Assembly (NCBI GenBank): GCA_947095585.1
Contig: OX352766.1
Location: 24,847,811-24,911,810, forward strand
Direction: 5' to 3'
DNA: 64,000 nt
Source: Nephrocerus scutellatus
Taxonomy: Eukaryota; Arthropoda; Insecta; Diptera; Pipunculidae
Position numbers and translations under genes: made by a program. The notes beneath the pieces were generated by a model. The model was given only the letters and a program-made list of their open reading frames with translations, was not told where the DNA came from and did not search any database. The stretch's first letter is position 1. Each line of letters opens with the position of its first letter. Positions 26,355-39,281 of this stretch are shown in pieces.

Positions 26355-27497
26355 GAAATTCTAATTTGCAAAAACATTACTTCAAATTCAATATTTTATA
26401 CTAAAACTGCTATTTTAAAGACTTTTTATGCAAAATATGAAGAATGTTGAGTTGTTCGCTGAATGTTTCATTATTATTTTCTTAAATCCCAGGATTTTCA
26501 GTACAAATTCAATTTTTTCCATTAAAAAATCATCTTTTTACAGATCGAATACAACCTTTTGCAAATTAAAATTCTGAACATTTCATAAATATATGTATAT
26601 GCCAAATTATAATGGTTATCATGCTGCAGCTGCTGGTAGATGTATATATTGTTTGAAATGAAAGATCAGATAAATTCAAAATCTTCATAATTAGCAATAT
26701 ACATAAGCTGAGAACGTCTTTTTCGCTTCAGTTACACATATAAGCGAAGCTCACGTATTTGTGAATTCTGATTTAAATTTAAATCTGGCTGGGTATATCT
26801 TAGTGTCAATCTTTTTCCCACGAACCGCGACCTCGCAATTTATGTACGTAGTGATGTTGCGTTCAAACTTTTGCCTCAATTAAGCCAATGTTCCAATGCG
26901 CAATTTAATTTCATATGACTGAGAGTAATGGTACAGGGACTGCTTTCTTTATAGAAACCCCAACTTAGACAGGATTTTAATATATTATATTTTCAGTTCA
27001 AATTCAATCTTTTCCATTTCAAAATCAACTTTTTACAGATCAAATTAAATTTTTGCAAATTAAAATTCTGAACATCCGGAAAAAAAATATTAAAAAAAAT
27101 GTAATTCAATACATAATTTCATAAATATATGTATATGCCAAATTATAATGGTTCTCCTGCTGCAGCTGCTGGTAGATGTATATATAGTCTGAAATTAATA
27201 ATCAGTTCAAATTCAAAATCTTCATATTTAGCAATAGTATACGTAAGCTGAGAACGTCTTTTTCGCTTCAGTTGCCATTGTAAGCGAAACACACGTATTT
27301 GTGAATTCTGACAGGATTATTATATATTATATTTTCAGTTCAAATCAAAATAGAAACCCCAACTTAGACAGGATTATTATATATTATATTTTCAGTTCAA
27401 TTGATGAAATAAAGTAAGGATGATTGGTAAGCTGGAGAGATATGAAAAAAAGGTAAAAAATCTGACACACACAACAGTGCGGGTTGCGCCAACACAA

Positions 27498-27597
27498 CCA
27501 CGCGGTGTTCCCAAGCGCTCCCCTATCTAAGTACTAACAGCGCCCTTAATTGCTTAATTTCGGTGATCTGACGAGAACCGATGCGTTCAGCGTGGTA
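27498..27597 (-). pseudogene. 5S rRNA-derived box, class II
   Basis: Left edge of the 2523-bp duplication. Its upstream flank has atgaaaaatatg, shared only with the 30021 copy. Confidence 0.85.
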
Positions 27598-27905
27598 ATA
27601 ATAATGGGCAAAAACATTACTACAAATTCAATGTTTTATACTAAAACTGCTATGTTAAAGACATTTTATGAAAAATATGAAAATAATGTCCTGCTGTATT
27701 TGTTTATTGTACATAATATTATAAAAAAAATAATCTGGTTTAATAAACAATCTGAAATCACAAAAAAAAACATATATTTCATATGATGAAATATGGGTGG
27801 ATTGGATTGGTTAGCTGGAGAGATATGAAAAAAAGGTAAACAATCTGACACACACAACAAGTGCGGTTGCGCCAACAGTGCTACAAAGCTTCAAACCAAA
27901 CCAAA

Positions 27906-28014
27906 CCACGCGGTGTTCCCAAGCGCTCCCCTATCTAAGTACTAACAGCGCCCTTAATTGCTTAATTTCGGTGATCTGACGAGAATCGATGCGTTCAGCG
28001 TGGTAGTCGTAGAC
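27906..28014 (-). pseudogene. 5S rRNA-derived box, class Ia
   Basis: Last box of the 6251-bp array. The next box is 921 bp on. Confidence 0.85.
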
Positions 28015-28523
28015 GAAATTCTAATTGGCAAAAACATTACTTCAAATTCAATATTTTATACTAAAAATGCTATTTTAAAGACTTTTTATGCAAAATATGA
28101 AGAATGTTGAGTTGTTCGCTGAGTGTTTCATTATTATTTTCTTAAATCCCAGGATTTTCAGTACAAATTCAATTTTTTCCATTAAAAAATCATCTTGTTA
28201 CAGATCAAATACAACCTTTTGCAAATTAAAATTCTGAACATTTCATAAATATATGTATATGCCAAATTATAATGGTTATCCTGCTGCAGCTGCTGGTAGA
28301 TGTATATATTGTTTGAAATGAAAGATCAGATAAATTCAAAATCTTCATAATTAGCAATATACATAAGCTGAGAACGTATTTTTCGCTTTAGTTGCTCATG
28401 TAAGCGAAACTCACGTATTTCTGAATTCTGATTTAAATTTAAATCTGCCTGTGTATAGCTTAGTGCCAATCTTTTTCCCACGAACCGGGACCTCGCAATT
28501 TATGTACGTAGTGATGTTCCGTT

Positions 28524-28539
28524 AAGCTAAGAAGCTAAG
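28524..28539 (+). repeat. Spacer-spacer joint with aagctaag doubled
   Basis: A long spacer stops after gatgttccgtt and a second spacer begins at aagctaagaacgtc, leaving two aagctaag in tandem. The same joint is at 31047, 36457, 40208, 43959 and 50265. Confidence 0.65.
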
Positions 28540-28826
28540 AACGTCTTTTTTGCTTCAGTAGCCCATGTAAACGAAACTCACGTATTTGTGAATTCGGATT
28601 TAAATTAAAATCTGCCTGGGTATAGCTTAGTGCTAATCTTTTTCCCACGAACCTGGACCTCGCAATTTATGTACGTAGTGATATTGCGTTCAAAGTTTTG
28701 CCTCAATTAAGCCAATGTTCCAATGCGCATTTTAATTTCATATGACTGAGAGTAATGGAACATGGACTGCTTTCTTTTTAGGATCGGTTGCGCCAACAGT
28801 GCTACAAAGCTTCAAACCAAACCAAA

Positions 28827-28935
28827 CCACGCGGTGTTCCCAAGCGCTCCCCTATCTAAGTACTAACAGCGCCCTTAATTGCTTAATTTCGGTGATCTGA
28901 CGAGAACCGATGCGTTCAGCGTGGTAGTCGTAGAC
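28827..28935 (-). pseudogene. 5S rRNA-derived box, class Ib
   Basis: Class Ib has the expanded 3' end, gagaaccg in the core and accgctattt plus tcctccagtaggaag upstream. Its 3' flank is a spacer end (ctttttaggatcgg) and lacks the A-rich terminator run. Confidence 0.85.
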
Positions 28936-30020
28936 GAAATTCTAATTGGCAAAAACATTACTTCAAATTCAATATTTTATACTAAAACCGCTATTTTAAA
29001 GACATTTTATACAAAATATGAAAATAATTTCCTCCAGTAGGAAGTAGGAAGAATGTTGAGTTGTTCGCTGAGTGTTTTATTATTATTTTCTTAAATCCTT
29101 TCTTAAAAAAATGTAATTCAAAACATAATTTCATAAATATATGTATATGCCAAATTATAACGGAACTCCTGCTGCAGCTGCTGGTAGATGTATATATAGT
29201 CTGAAATTAATGATCAGAACAAATTCAAAATTTTCATATTTAGCAATAGTATACGTAAACTAAGAACGTCTTTTTCGCTTCAGTTACACATATAAGCGAA
29301 GCTCACGTATTTGTGAATTCTGATTTAAATTTAAATCTGGCTGGGTATATCTTAGTGTCAAACTTTCCCACGAACCGCGACCTCGCAATTTATGTACGTA
29401 GTGATGTTGCGTTCAAACTTTTGCCTCAATTAAGCCAATGTTCCAATGCGCAATTTAATTTCATATGACTGAGAGTAATGGTACAGGGACTGCTTTCTTT
29501 ATAGAAACCCCAACTTAGACAGGATTTTAATATATTATATTTTCAGTTCAAATTCAATCTTTTCCATTTCAAAATCAACTTTTTACAGATCAAATTAAAT
29601 TTTTGCAAATTAAAACTCTGAACATCCGGAAAAAAAATATTAAAAAAAATGTAATTCAATACATAATTTCATAAATATATGTATATGCCAAATTATAATG
29701 GTTCTCCTGCTGCAGCTGCTGGTAGATGTATATATAGTCTGAAATAATGATCAGATCAAATTCAAAATTTTCATATTTAGCAATAGTATACGTAAGCTAA
29801 GAACGTCTTTTTCGCTTCAGTAGCCCATGTAAACGAAACTCACGTATTTGTGAATTCTGATTTAAATTAAAATCTGCCTGGGTATAGCTTAGTGCCTCAA
29901 TTAAGCCAATGTTCCAATGCGCATTTTAATTTCATATGACTGAGAGTAATGGAACATGGACTGCTTTCTTTATAGGACCGGTTTCGCCAACAGTGCTACA
30001 AATCTTCAAACCAAACCAAA

Positions 30021-30120
30021 CCACGTGGTGTTCCCAAGCGCTCCCCTATCTAAGTACTAACAGCGCCCTTAATTGCTTAATTTCGGTGATCTGACGAGAA
30101 CCGATGCGTTCAGCGTGGTA
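30021..30120 (-). pseudogene. 5S rRNA-derived box, hybrid L/II
   Basis: Expanded 3' end with the cacgtgg variant, joined to a class II 5' side (ataataatggg). This is the only box of that combination and it sits at the joint of the 2523-bp duplication. Confidence 0.85.
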
Positions 30121-30428
30121 ATAATAATGGGCAAAAACATTACTACAAATTCAATGTTTTATACTAAAACTGCTATGTTAAAGACATTTTATGAAAAATA
30201 TGAAAATAATGTCCTGCTGTATTTGTTTATTGTACATAATATTATAAAAAAAATAATCTGGTTTAATAAACAATCTGAAATCACAAAAAAAAACATATAT
30301 TTCATATGATGAAATATGGGTGGATTGGATTGGTTAGCTGGAGAGATATGAAAAAAAGGTAAACAATCTGACACACACAACAAGTGCGGTTGCGCCAACA
30401 GTGCTACAAAGCTTCAAACCAAACCAAA

Positions 30429-30537
30429 CCACGCGGTGTTCCCAAGCGCTCCCCTATCTAAGTACTAACAGCGCCCTTAATTGCTTAATTTCGGTGATCT
30501 GACGAGAATCGATGCGTTCAGCGTGGTAGTCGTAGAC
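30429..30537 (-). pseudogene. 5S rRNA-derived box, class Ia
   Basis: 2523-bp copy of 27906. Confidence 0.85.
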
Positions 30538-31349
30538 GAAATTCTAATTGGCAAAAACATTACTTCAAATTCAATATTTTATACTAAAAATGCTATTTTA
30601 AAGACTTTTTATGCAAAATATGAAGAATGTTGAGTTGTTCGCTGAGTGTTTCATTATTATTTTCTTAAATCCCAGGATTTTCAGTACAAATTCAATTTTT
30701 TCCATTAAAAAATCATCTTGTTACAGATCAAATACAACCTTTTGCAAATTAAAATTCTGAACATTTCATAAATATATGTATATGCCAAATTATAATGGTT
30801 ATCCTGCTGCAGCTGCTGGTAGATGTATATATTGTTTGAAATGAAAGATCAGATAAATTCAAAATCTTCATAATTAGCAATATACATAAGCTGAGAACGT
30901 ATTTTTCGCTTTAGTTGCTCATGTAAGCGAAACTCACGTATTTCTGAATTCTGATTTAAATTTAAATCTGCCTGTGTATAGCTTAGTGCCAATCTTTTTC
31001 CCACGAACCGGGACCTCGCAATTTATGTACGTAGTGATGTTCCGTTAAGCTAAGAAGCTAAGAACGTCTTTTTTGCTTCAGTAGCCCATGTAAACGAAAC
31101 TCACGTATTTGTGAATTCGGATTTAAATTAAAATCTGCCTGGGTATAGCTTAGTGCTAATCTTTTTCCCACGAACCTGGACCTCGCAATTTATGTACGTA
31201 GTGATATTGCGTTCAAAGTTTTGCCTCAATTAAGCCAATGTTCCAATGCGCATTTTAATTTCATATGACTGAGAGTAATGGAACATGGACTGCTTTCTTT
31301 TTAGGATCGGTTGCGCCAACAGTGCTACAAAGCTTCAAACCAAACCAAA

Positions 31350-31458
31350 CCACGCGGTGTTCCCAAGCGCTCCCCTATCTAAGTACTAACAGCGCCCTTA
31401 ATTGCTTAATTTCGGTGATCTGACGAGAACCGATGCGTTCAGCGTGGTAGTCGTAGAC
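31350..31458 (-). pseudogene. 5S rRNA-derived box, class Ib
   Basis: 2523-bp copy of 28827. Confidence 0.85.
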
Positions 31459-32543
31459 GAAATTCTAATTGGCAAAAACATTACTTCAAATTCAATATTT
31501 TATACTAAAACCGCTATTTTAAAGACATTTTATACAAAATATGAAAATAATTTCCTCCAGTAGGAAGTAGGAAGAATGTTGAGTTGTTCGCTGAGTGTTT
31601 TATTATTATTTTCTTAAATCCTTTCTTAAAAAAATGTAATTCAAAACATAATTTCATAAATATATGTATATGCCAAATTATAACGGAACTCCTGCTGCAG
31701 CTGCTGGTAGATGTATATATAGTCTGAAATTAATGATCAGAACAAATTCAAAATTTTCATATTTAGCAATAGTATACGTAAACTAAGAACGTCTTTTTCG
31801 CTTCAGTTACACATATAAGCGAAGCTCACGTATTTGTGAATTCTGATTTAAATTTAAATCTGGCTGGGTATATCTTAGTGTCAAACTTTCCCACGAACCG
31901 CGACCTCGCAATTTATGTACGTAGTGATGTTGCGTTCAAACTTTTGCCTCAATTAAGCCAATGTTCCAATGCGCAATTTAATTTCATATGACTGAGAGTA
32001 ATGGTACAGGGACTGCTTTCTTTATAGAAACCCCAACTTAGACAGGATTTTAATATATTATATTTTCAGTTCAAATTCAATCTTTTCCATTTCAAAATCA
32101 ACTTTTTACAGATCAAATTAAATTTTTGCAAATTAAAACTCTGAACATCCGGAAAAAAAATATTAAAAAAAATGTAATTCAATACATAATTTCATAAATA
32201 TATGTATATGCCAAATTATAATGGTTCTCCTGCTGCAGCTGCTGGTAGATGTATATATAGTCTGAAATAATGATCAGATCAAATTCAAAATTTTCATATT
32301 TAGCAATAGTATACGTAAGCTAAGAACGTCTTTTTCGCTTCAGTAGCCCATGTAAACGAAACTCACGTATTTGTGAATTCTGATTTAAATTAAAATCTGC
32401 CTGGGTATAGCTTAGTGCCTCAATTAAGCCAATGTTCCAATGCGCATTTTAATTTCATATGACTGAGAGTAATGGAACATGGACTGCTTTCTTTATAGGA
32501 CCGGTTTCGCCAACAGTGCTACAAATCTTCAAACCAAACCAAA

Positions 32544-32652
32544 CCACGTGGTGTTCCCAAGCGCTCCCCTATCTAAGTACTAACAGCGCCCTTAATTGCT
32601 TAATTTCGGTGATCTGACGAGAACCGATGCGTTCAGCGTGGTAGTCGTAGAC
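32544..32652 (-). pseudogene. 5S rRNA-derived box, class Ib
   Basis: Has the cacgtgg variant like 30021, but a normal Ib 5' side. It is probably the parental form of the 30021 left half. Confidence 0.85.
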
Positions 32653-32835
32653 GAAATTCTAATTGGCAAAAACATTACTTCAAATTCAATATTTTATACT
32701 AAAACCGCTATTTTAAAGATATTTTATACAAAATATGAAAATAATTTCCTCCAGTAGGAAGTAGGAAGAATGTTGAGTTGTTCGCTGAGTGTTTTATTAT
32801 TATTTTCTTAATTCCTTTCTTAAAAAAATGTAATT

Positions 32836-32857
32836 CAAAACATGAAATTATGTTTTG
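32836..32857. repeat. Hairpin from apparent microinversion
   Basis: CAAAACAT and ATGTTTTG flank a gaaatt loop. Other copies read cataatttcat here, and this variant reads its reverse complement. Confidence 0.7.
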
Positions 32858-33771
32858 TATATATGTATATGCCAAATTATAACGGAACTCCTGCTGCAGC
32901 TGCTGGTAGATGTATATATAGTCTGAAATTAATGATCAGAACAAATTCAAAATTTTCATATTTAGCAATAGTATACGTAAACTAAGAACGTCTTTTTCGC
33001 TTCAGTTACACATATAAGCGAAGCTCACGTATTTGTGAATTCTGATTTAAATTTAAATCTGGCTGGGTATATCTTAGTGTCAATCTTTTTCCCACGAACC
33101 GCGACCTCGCAATTTATGTACGTAGTGATGTTGCGTTCAAACTTTTGCCTCAATTAAGCCAATGTTCCAATGCGCAATTTAATTTCATATGACTGAGAGT
33201 AATGGTACAGGGACTGCTTTCTTTATAGAAACCCCAACTTAGACAGGATTTTAATATATTATATTTTCAGTTCAAATTCAATCTTTTCCATTTCAAAATC
33301 AACTTTTTACAGATCAAATTAAATTTTTGCAAATTAAAATTCTGAACATCCGGAAAAAAAATATTAAAAAAAATGTAATTCAATACATAATTTCATAAAT
33401 ATATGTATATGCCAAATTATAATGGTTCTCCTGCTGCAGCTGCTGGTAGATGTATATATAGTCTGAAATTAATAATCAGTTCAAATTCAAAATCTTCATA
33501 TTTAGCAATAGTATACCTAAGCTGAGAACGTCTTTTTCGCTTCAGTTGCCATTGTAAGCGAAACACACGTATTTGTGAATTCTGACAGGATTATTATATA
33601 TTATATTTTCAGTTCAAATCAAAATAGAAACCCAAACTTAGACAGGATTATTATATATTATATTTTCAGTTCAATTGATGAAATAAAGTAAGGATGATTG
33701 GTAAGCTGAAGAGATATGAAAAAAAGGTAAAAAATCTGATACACACAACAGTGCGGGTTGCGCCAACACAA

Positions 33772-33871
33772 CCACGCGGTGTTCCCAAGCGCTCCCCTAT
33801 CTAAGTACTAACAGCGCCCTTAATTGCTTAATTTCGGTGATCTGACGAGAACCGATGCGTTCAGCGTGGTA
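33772..33871 (-). pseudogene. 5S rRNA-derived box, class II
   Basis: Homologue of 25839 placed 7933 bp on. Confidence 0.85.
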
Positions 33872-34178
33872 ATAATAATTGGCAAAAACATTACTTCAAA
33901 TTCAATGTTTTATACTAAAACTGCTATGTTAAAGACATTTTATGCAAAATATGAAAATAATGTCCTGCTGTATTTGTTTATTGTACATAATATTATAAAA
34001 AAAATAATCTGGTTTAATAAACAATCTGAAATCACAAAAAAAAACATATATTTCATATGATGAAATATGGGTGGATTGGATTGGTTAGCTGGAGAGATAT
34101 GAAAAAAGGTAAACAATCTGACACATACAACAAGTGCGGTTGCGCCAACAGTGCTACAAAGCTTCAAACCAAACCAAA

Positions 34179-34287
34179 CCACGCGGTGTTCCCAAGCCCT
34201 CCCCTATCTAAGTACTAACAGCGCCCTTAATTGCTTAATTTCGGTGATCTGACGAGAATCGATGCGTTCAGCGTGGTAGTCGTAGAC
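34179..34287 (-). pseudogene. 5S rRNA-derived box, class Ia
   Basis: Fourth carrier of the agccctcccc marker. Confidence 0.85.
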
Positions 34288-35430
34288 GAAATTCTAATTT
34301 GCAAAAACATTACTTCAAATTCAATATTTTATACTAAAACTGCTATTTTAAAGACTTTTTATGCAAAATATGAAGAATGTTGAGTTGTTCGCTGAATGTT
34401 TCATTATTATTTTCTTAAATCCCAGGATTTTCAGTACAAATTCAATTTTTTCCATTAAAAAATCATCTTTTTACAGATCGAATACAACCTTTTGCAAATT
34501 AAAATTCTGAACATTTCATAAATATATGTATATGCCAAATTATAATGGTTATCATGCTGCAGCTGCTGGTAGATGTATATATTGTTTGAAATGAAAGATC
34601 AGATAAATTCAAAATCTTCATAATTAGCAATATACATAAGCTGAGAACGTCTTTTTCGCTTCAGTTACACATATAAGCGAAGCTCACGTATTTGTGAATT
34701 CTGATTTAAATTTAAATCTGGCTGGGTATATCTTAGTGTCAATCTTTTTCCCACGAACCGCGACCTCGCAATTTATGTACGTAGTGATGTTGCGTTCAAA
34801 CTTTTGCCTCAATTAAGCCAATGTTCCAATGCGCAATTTAATTTCATATGACTGAGAGTAATGGTACAGGGACTGCTTTCTTTATAGAAACCCCAACTTA
34901 GACAGGATTTTAATATATTATATTTTCAGTTCAAATTCAATCTTTTCCATTTCAAAATCAACTTTTTACAGATCAAATTAAATTTTTGCAAATTAAAATT
35001 CTGAACATCCGGAAAAAAAATATTAAAAAAAATGTAATTCAATACATAATTTCATAAATATATGTATATGCCAAATTATAATGGTTCTCCTGCTGCAGCT
35101 GCTGGTAGATGTATATATAGTCTGAAATTAATAATCAGTTCAAATTCAAAATCTTCATATTTAGCAATAGTATACGTAAGCTGAGAACGTCTTTTTCGCT
35201 TCAGTTGCCATTGTAAGCGAAACACACGTATTTGTGAATTCTGACAGGATTATTATATATTATATTTTCAGTTCAAATCAAAATAGAAACCCCAACTTAG
35301 ACAGGATTATTATATATTATATTTTCAGTTCAATTGATGAAATAAAGTAAGGATGATTGGTAAGCTGGAGAGATATGAAAAAAAGGTAAAAAATCTGACA
35401 CACACAACAGTGCGGGTTGCGCCAACACAA

Positions 35431-35530
35431 CCACGCGGTGTTCCCAAGCGCTCCCCTATCTAAGTACTAACAGCGCCCTTAATTGCTTAATTTCGGTGAT
35501 CTGACGAGAACCGATGCGTTCAGCGTGGTA
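35431..35530 (-). pseudogene. 5S rRNA-derived box, class II
   Basis: First box of the 3751-bp array, still with the ataataatggg variant. Confidence 0.85.
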
Positions 35531-35838
35531 ATAATAATGGGCAAAAACATTACTACAAATTCAATGTTTTATACTAAAACTGCTATGTTAAAGACATTTT
35601 ATGCAAAATATGAAAATAATGTCCTGCTGTATTTGTTTATTGTACATAATATTATAAAAAAAATAATCTGGTTTAATAAACAATCTGAAATCACAAAAAA
35701 AAACATATATTTCATATGATGAAATATGGGTGGATTGGATTGGTTAGCTGGAGAGATATGAAAAAAAGGTAAACAATCTGACACACACAACAAGTGCGGT
35801 TGCGCCAACAGTGCTACAAAGCTTCAAACCAAACCAAA

Positions 35839-35947
35839 CCACGCGGTGTTCCCAAGCGCTCCCCTATCTAAGTACTAACAGCGCCCTTAATTGCTTAATT
35901 TCGGTGATCTGACGAGAATCGATGCGTTCAGCGTGGTAGTCGTAGAC
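35839..35947 (-). pseudogene. 5S rRNA-derived box, class Ia
   Basis: Upstream flank has aaaaatgct. The next box is 921 bp on. Confidence 0.85.
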
Positions 35948-36759
35948 GAAATTCTAATTGGCAAAAACATTACTTCAAATTCAATATTTTATACTAAAAA
36001 TGCTATTTTAAAGACTTTTTATGCAAAATATGAAGAATGTTGAGTTGTTCGCTGAGTGTTTCATTATTATTTTCTTAAATCCCAGGATTTTCAGTACAAA
36101 TTCAATTTTTTCCATTAAAAAATCATCTTGTTACAGATCAAATACAACCTTTTGCAAATTAAAATTCTGAACATTTCATAAATATATGTATATGCCAAAT
36201 TATAATGGTTATCCTGCTGCAGCTGCTGGTAGATGTATATATTGTTTGAAATGAAAGATCAGATAAATTCAAAATCTTCATAATTAGCAATATACATAAG
36301 CTGAGAACGTATTTTTCGCTTTAGTTGCTCATGTAAGCGAAACTCACGTATTTCTGAATTCTGATTTAAATTTAAATCTGCCTGTGTATAGCTTAGTGCC
36401 AATCTTTTTCCCACGAACCGGGACCTCGCAATTTATGTACGTAGTGATGTTCCGTTAAGCTAAGAAGCTAAGAACGTCTTTTTTGCTTCAGTAGCCCATG
36501 TAAACGAAACTCACGTATTTGTGAATTCGGATTTAAATTAAAATCTGCCTGGGTATAGCTTAGTGCTAATCTTTTTCCCACGAACCTGGACCTCGCAATT
36601 TATGTACGTAGTGATATTGCGTTCAAAGTTTTGCCTCAATTAAGCCAATGTTCCAATGCGCATTTTAATTTCATATGACTGAGAGTAATGGAACATGGAC
36701 TGCTTTCTTTTTAGGATCGGTTGCGCCAACAGTGCTACAAAGCTTCAAACCAAACCAAA

Positions 36760-36868
36760 CCACGCGGTGTTCCCAAGCGCTCCCCTATCTAAGTACTAAC
36801 AGCGCCCTTAATTGCTTAATTTCGGTGATCTGACGAGAACCGATGCGTTCAGCGTGGTAGTCGTAGAC
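36760..36868 (-). pseudogene. 5S rRNA-derived box, class Ib
   Basis: 3751-bp unit 1. The next box is 1194 bp on. Confidence 0.85.
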
Positions 36869-37953
36869 GAAATTCTAATTGGCAAAAACATTACTTCAAA
36901 TTCAATATTTTATACTAAAACCGCTATTTTAAAGACATTTTATACAAAATATGAAAATAATTTCCTCCAGTAGGAAGTAGGAAGAATGTTGAGTTGTTCG
37001 CTGAGTGTTTTATTATTATTTTCTTAAATCCTTTCTTAAAAAAATGTAATTCAAAACATAATTTCATAAATATATGTATATGCCAAATTATAACGGAACT
37101 CCTGCTGCAGCTGCTGGTAGATGTATATATAGTCTGAAATTAATGATCAGAACAAATTCAAAATTTTCATATTTAGCAATAGTATACGTAAACTAAGAAC
37201 GTCTTTTTCGCTTCAGTTACACATATAAGCGAAGCTCACGTATTTGTGAATTCTGATTTAAATTTAAATCTGGCTGGGTATATCTTAGTGTCAAACTTTC
37301 CCACGAACCGCGACCTCGCAATTTATGTACGTAGTGATGTTGCGTTCAAACTTTTGCCTCAATTAAGCCAATGTTCCAATGCGCAATTTAATTTCATATG
37401 ACTGAGAGTAATGGTACAGGGACTGCTTTCTTTATAGAAACCCCAACTTAGACAGGATTTTAATATATTATATTTTCAGTTCAAATTCAATCTTTTCCAT
37501 TTCAAAATCAACTTTTTACAGATCAAATTAAATTTTTGCAAATTAAAACTCTGAACATCCGGAAAAAAAATATTAAAAAAAATGTAATTCAATACATAAT
37601 TTCATAAATATATGTATATGCCAAATTATAATGGTTCTCCTGCTGCAGCTGCTGGTAGATGTATATATAGTCTGAAATAATGATCAGATCAAATTCAAAA
37701 TTTTCATATTTAGCAATAGTATACGTAAGCTAAGAACGTCTTTTTCGCTTCAGTAGCCCATGTAAACGAAACTCACGTATTTGTGAATTCTGATTTAAAT
37801 TAAAATCTGCCTGGGTATAGCTTAGTGCCTCAATTAAGCCAATGTTCCAATGCGCATTTTAATTTCATATGACTGAGAGTAATGGAACATGGACTGCTTT
37901 CTTTATAGGACCGGTTTCGCCAACAGTGCTACAAATCTTCAAACCAAACCAAA

Positions 37954-38062
37954 CCACGTGGTGTTCCCAAGCGCTCCCCTATCTAAGTACTAACAGCGCC
38001 CTTAATTGCTTAATTTCGGTGATCTGACGAGAACCGATGCGTTCAGCGTGGTAGTCGTAGAC
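37954..38062 (-). pseudogene. 5S rRNA-derived box, class Ib
   Basis: Has cacgtgg. The upstream flank has agatatttt instead of agacatttt. Confidence 0.85.
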
Positions 38063-38245
38063 GAAATTCTAATTGGCAAAAACATTACTTCAAATTCAAT
38101 ATTTTATACTAAAACCGCTATTTTAAAGATATTTTATACAAAATATGAAAATAATTTCCTCCAGTAGGAAGTAGGAAGAATGTTGAGTTGTTCGCTGAGT
38201 GTTTTATTATTATTTTCTTAAATCCTTTCTTAAAAAAATGTAATT

Positions 38246-38267
38246 CAAAACATGAAATTATGTTTTG
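38246..38267. repeat. Hairpin from apparent microinversion
   Basis: Same variant as at 32836, copied at offset 5410. Confidence 0.7.
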
Positions 38268-39181
38268 TATATATGTATATGCCAAATTATAACGGAACTC
38301 CTGCTGCAGCTGCTGGTAGATGTATATATAGTCTGAAATTAATGATCAGAACAAATTCAAAATTTTCATATTTAGCAATAGTATACGTAAACTAAGAACG
38401 TCTTTTTCGCTTCAGTTACACATATAAGCGAAGCTCACGTATTTGTGAATTCTGATTTAAATTTAAATCTGGCTGGGTATATCTTAGTGTCAATCTTTTT
38501 CCCACGAACCGCGACCTCGCAATTTATGTACGTAGTGATGTTGCGTTCAAACTTTTGCCTCAATTAAGCCAATGTTCCAATGCGCAATTTAATTTCATAT
38601 GACTGAGAGTAATGGTACAGGGACTGCTTTCTTTATAGAAACCCCAACTTAGACAGGATTTTAATATATTATATTTTCAGTTCAAATTCAATCTTTTCCA
38701 TTTCAAAATCAACTTTTTACAGATCAAATTAAATTTTTGCAAATTAAAATTCTGAACATCCGGAAAAAAAATATTAAAAAAAATGTAATTCAATACATAA
38801 TTTCATAAATATATGTATATGCCAAATTATAATGGTTCTCCTGCTGCAGCTGCTGGTAGATGTATATATAGTCTGAAATTAATAATCAGTTCAAATTCAA
38901 AATCTTCATATTTAGCAATAGTATACCTAAGCTGAGAACGTCTTTTTCGCTTCAGTTGCCATTGTAAGCGAAACACACGTATTTGTGAATTCTGACAGGA
39001 TTATTATATATTATATTTTCAGTTCAAATCAAAATAGAAACCCCAACTTAGACAGGATTATTATATATTATATTTTCAGTTCAATTGATGAAATAAAGTA
39101 AGGATGATTGGTAAGCTGGAGAGATATGAAAAAAAGGTAAAAAATCTGACACACACAACAGTGCGGGTTGCGCCAACACAA

Positions 39182-39281
39182 CCACGCGGTGTTCCCAAGC
39201 GCTCCCCTATCTAAGTACTAACAGCGCCCTTAATTGCTTAATTTCGGTGATCTGACGAGAACCGATGCGTTCAGCGTGGTA
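39182..39281 (-). pseudogene. 5S rRNA-derived box, class II
   Basis: First box of 3751-bp unit 2, with ataataattgg, unlike unit 1. Confidence 0.85.

Larger units (their letters stand above)
9437..28189. repeat. Three tandem 6251-bp higher-order units
   Basis: Boxes recur at exact 6251-bp steps: 9900/16151/22402, 11149/17400/23651, 13337/19588/25839, 14996/21247/27498. By eye the units run 9437-15687, 15688-21938 and 21939-28189. Copies look nearly identical, and single-base markers are shared (for example agccctcccc at the 13744, 19995 and 26246 boxes). One difference I saw is atgcaaaatatg becoming atgaaaaatatg near 27,670. Each unit carries nine 5S boxes including one truncated box. The remainder is AT-rich spacer without a gene. 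Confidence 0.88.
27498..32543. repeat. 2523-bp tandem duplication (two copies)
   Basis: 27498-30020 and 30021-32543 match at offset 2523 (boxes 27906/30429 and 28827/31350). To the left, flanks differ before the boxes at 27498 and 30021. To the right, copies part just after the boxes at 30021 and 32544. The duplication boundary therefore lies inside the 5S box. The first copy overlaps the end of the 6251-bp array. Confidence 0.85.
32544..35430. repeat. Mosaic linker between higher-order arrays
   Basis: 32.65-33.7 kb resembles 38.1-39.1 kb (offset 5410), including a rare hairpin variant at 32836. From about 33.3 kb the sequence matches the 6251-bp array at offset 7933 (25839 to 33772, 27498 to 35431). 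It holds boxes 32544, 33772 and 34179 and otherwise AT-rich spacer. I see no gene here. Confidence 0.75.
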
